This document shows positions 6,273 through 6,302 of a stretch of 6,302 nt of DNA, one piece after another. The stretch's first letter is position 1. Every line of letters begins with the position of its first letter. A model generated the notes under the pieces. The model made no database searches and had not been told where the DNA came from. It saw only the letters and a program-made list of their open reading frames with translations. The stretch is from an uncultured Saprospiraceae bacterium. GTDB lineage: Bacteria; Bacteroidota; Bacteroidia; Chitinophagales; Saprospiraceae. A program made the translations under genes and the position numbers. The stretch spans positions 1 to 6,302 of the forward strand of contig CAKZLT010000428.1 in NCBI GenBank assembly GCA_937127195.1, read 5' to 3'.

Positions 6273-6302
6273 AATCTCTTTCTCTCTTTTACTTCTAATT
6301 AG

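Noticed and set aside
5561..6302. Horizontal transfer of a phosphate permease into the gld locus
   Set aside because: The permease lacks its first half and gldK is cut at the same point, with no element ends; a chimeric contig explains this more simply.

Overview
The window is almost entirely a type IX secretion / gliding-motility cluster of an AT-rich Bacteroidota bacterium, read on the minus strand in the order gldK, gldL, gldM, gldN. It ends on the right in unrelated sequence of gammaproteobacterial character. The Bacteroidota assignment rests on the four gld products, which occur only in that phylum. The proteins look more like Cytophagales than Flavobacteriia, but that is an impression from memory. 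The absence of clear Shine-Dalgarno sites before the gld genes also fits.

Layout from left to right: a perfect 30-bp inverted repeat of REP-like palindromes (1-79); a Rho-independent terminator for the gld transcript (148-183); gldN (295-1164); a terminator-bearing gap; gldM (1417-3069); a short gap with an AT-rich hairpin; gldL (3175-3888); an unusually long AT-rich gap of 622 bp with several hairpins and palindromes; the 3' part of gldK (4511 to about 5560); an abrupt junction; the C-terminal half of a PiT phosphate permease on the plus strand (about 5561-6188); and a short tail that may hold the start of one more gene.

How the genes work together (known biology): GldL and GldM form the inner-membrane proton-driven motor, with the GldM dimer reaching across the periplasm. 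GldK (lipoprotein) and GldN form a periplasmic ring under the outer membrane. Together they energise protein export through the T9SS and drive gliding adhesins. All four core parts are present and look intact, except that gldK lacks its 5' end.

The most important observation is the junction near 5550-5580. Two unrelated genes of different base composition meet head to head and both lose their 5' ends there, with no mobile element in sight. This is best read as a chimeric contig joining two organisms rather than a new system. A 458-residue reading frame for gldK starting at 5887 is an artefact: its first ~108 residues are antisense to the permease gene. I found no convincing undescribed system. 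The features worth a second look are the REP-like repeat, the hairpins in every gld gap, the long gldL-gldK spacer and a tandem 45-residue repeat in GldL.
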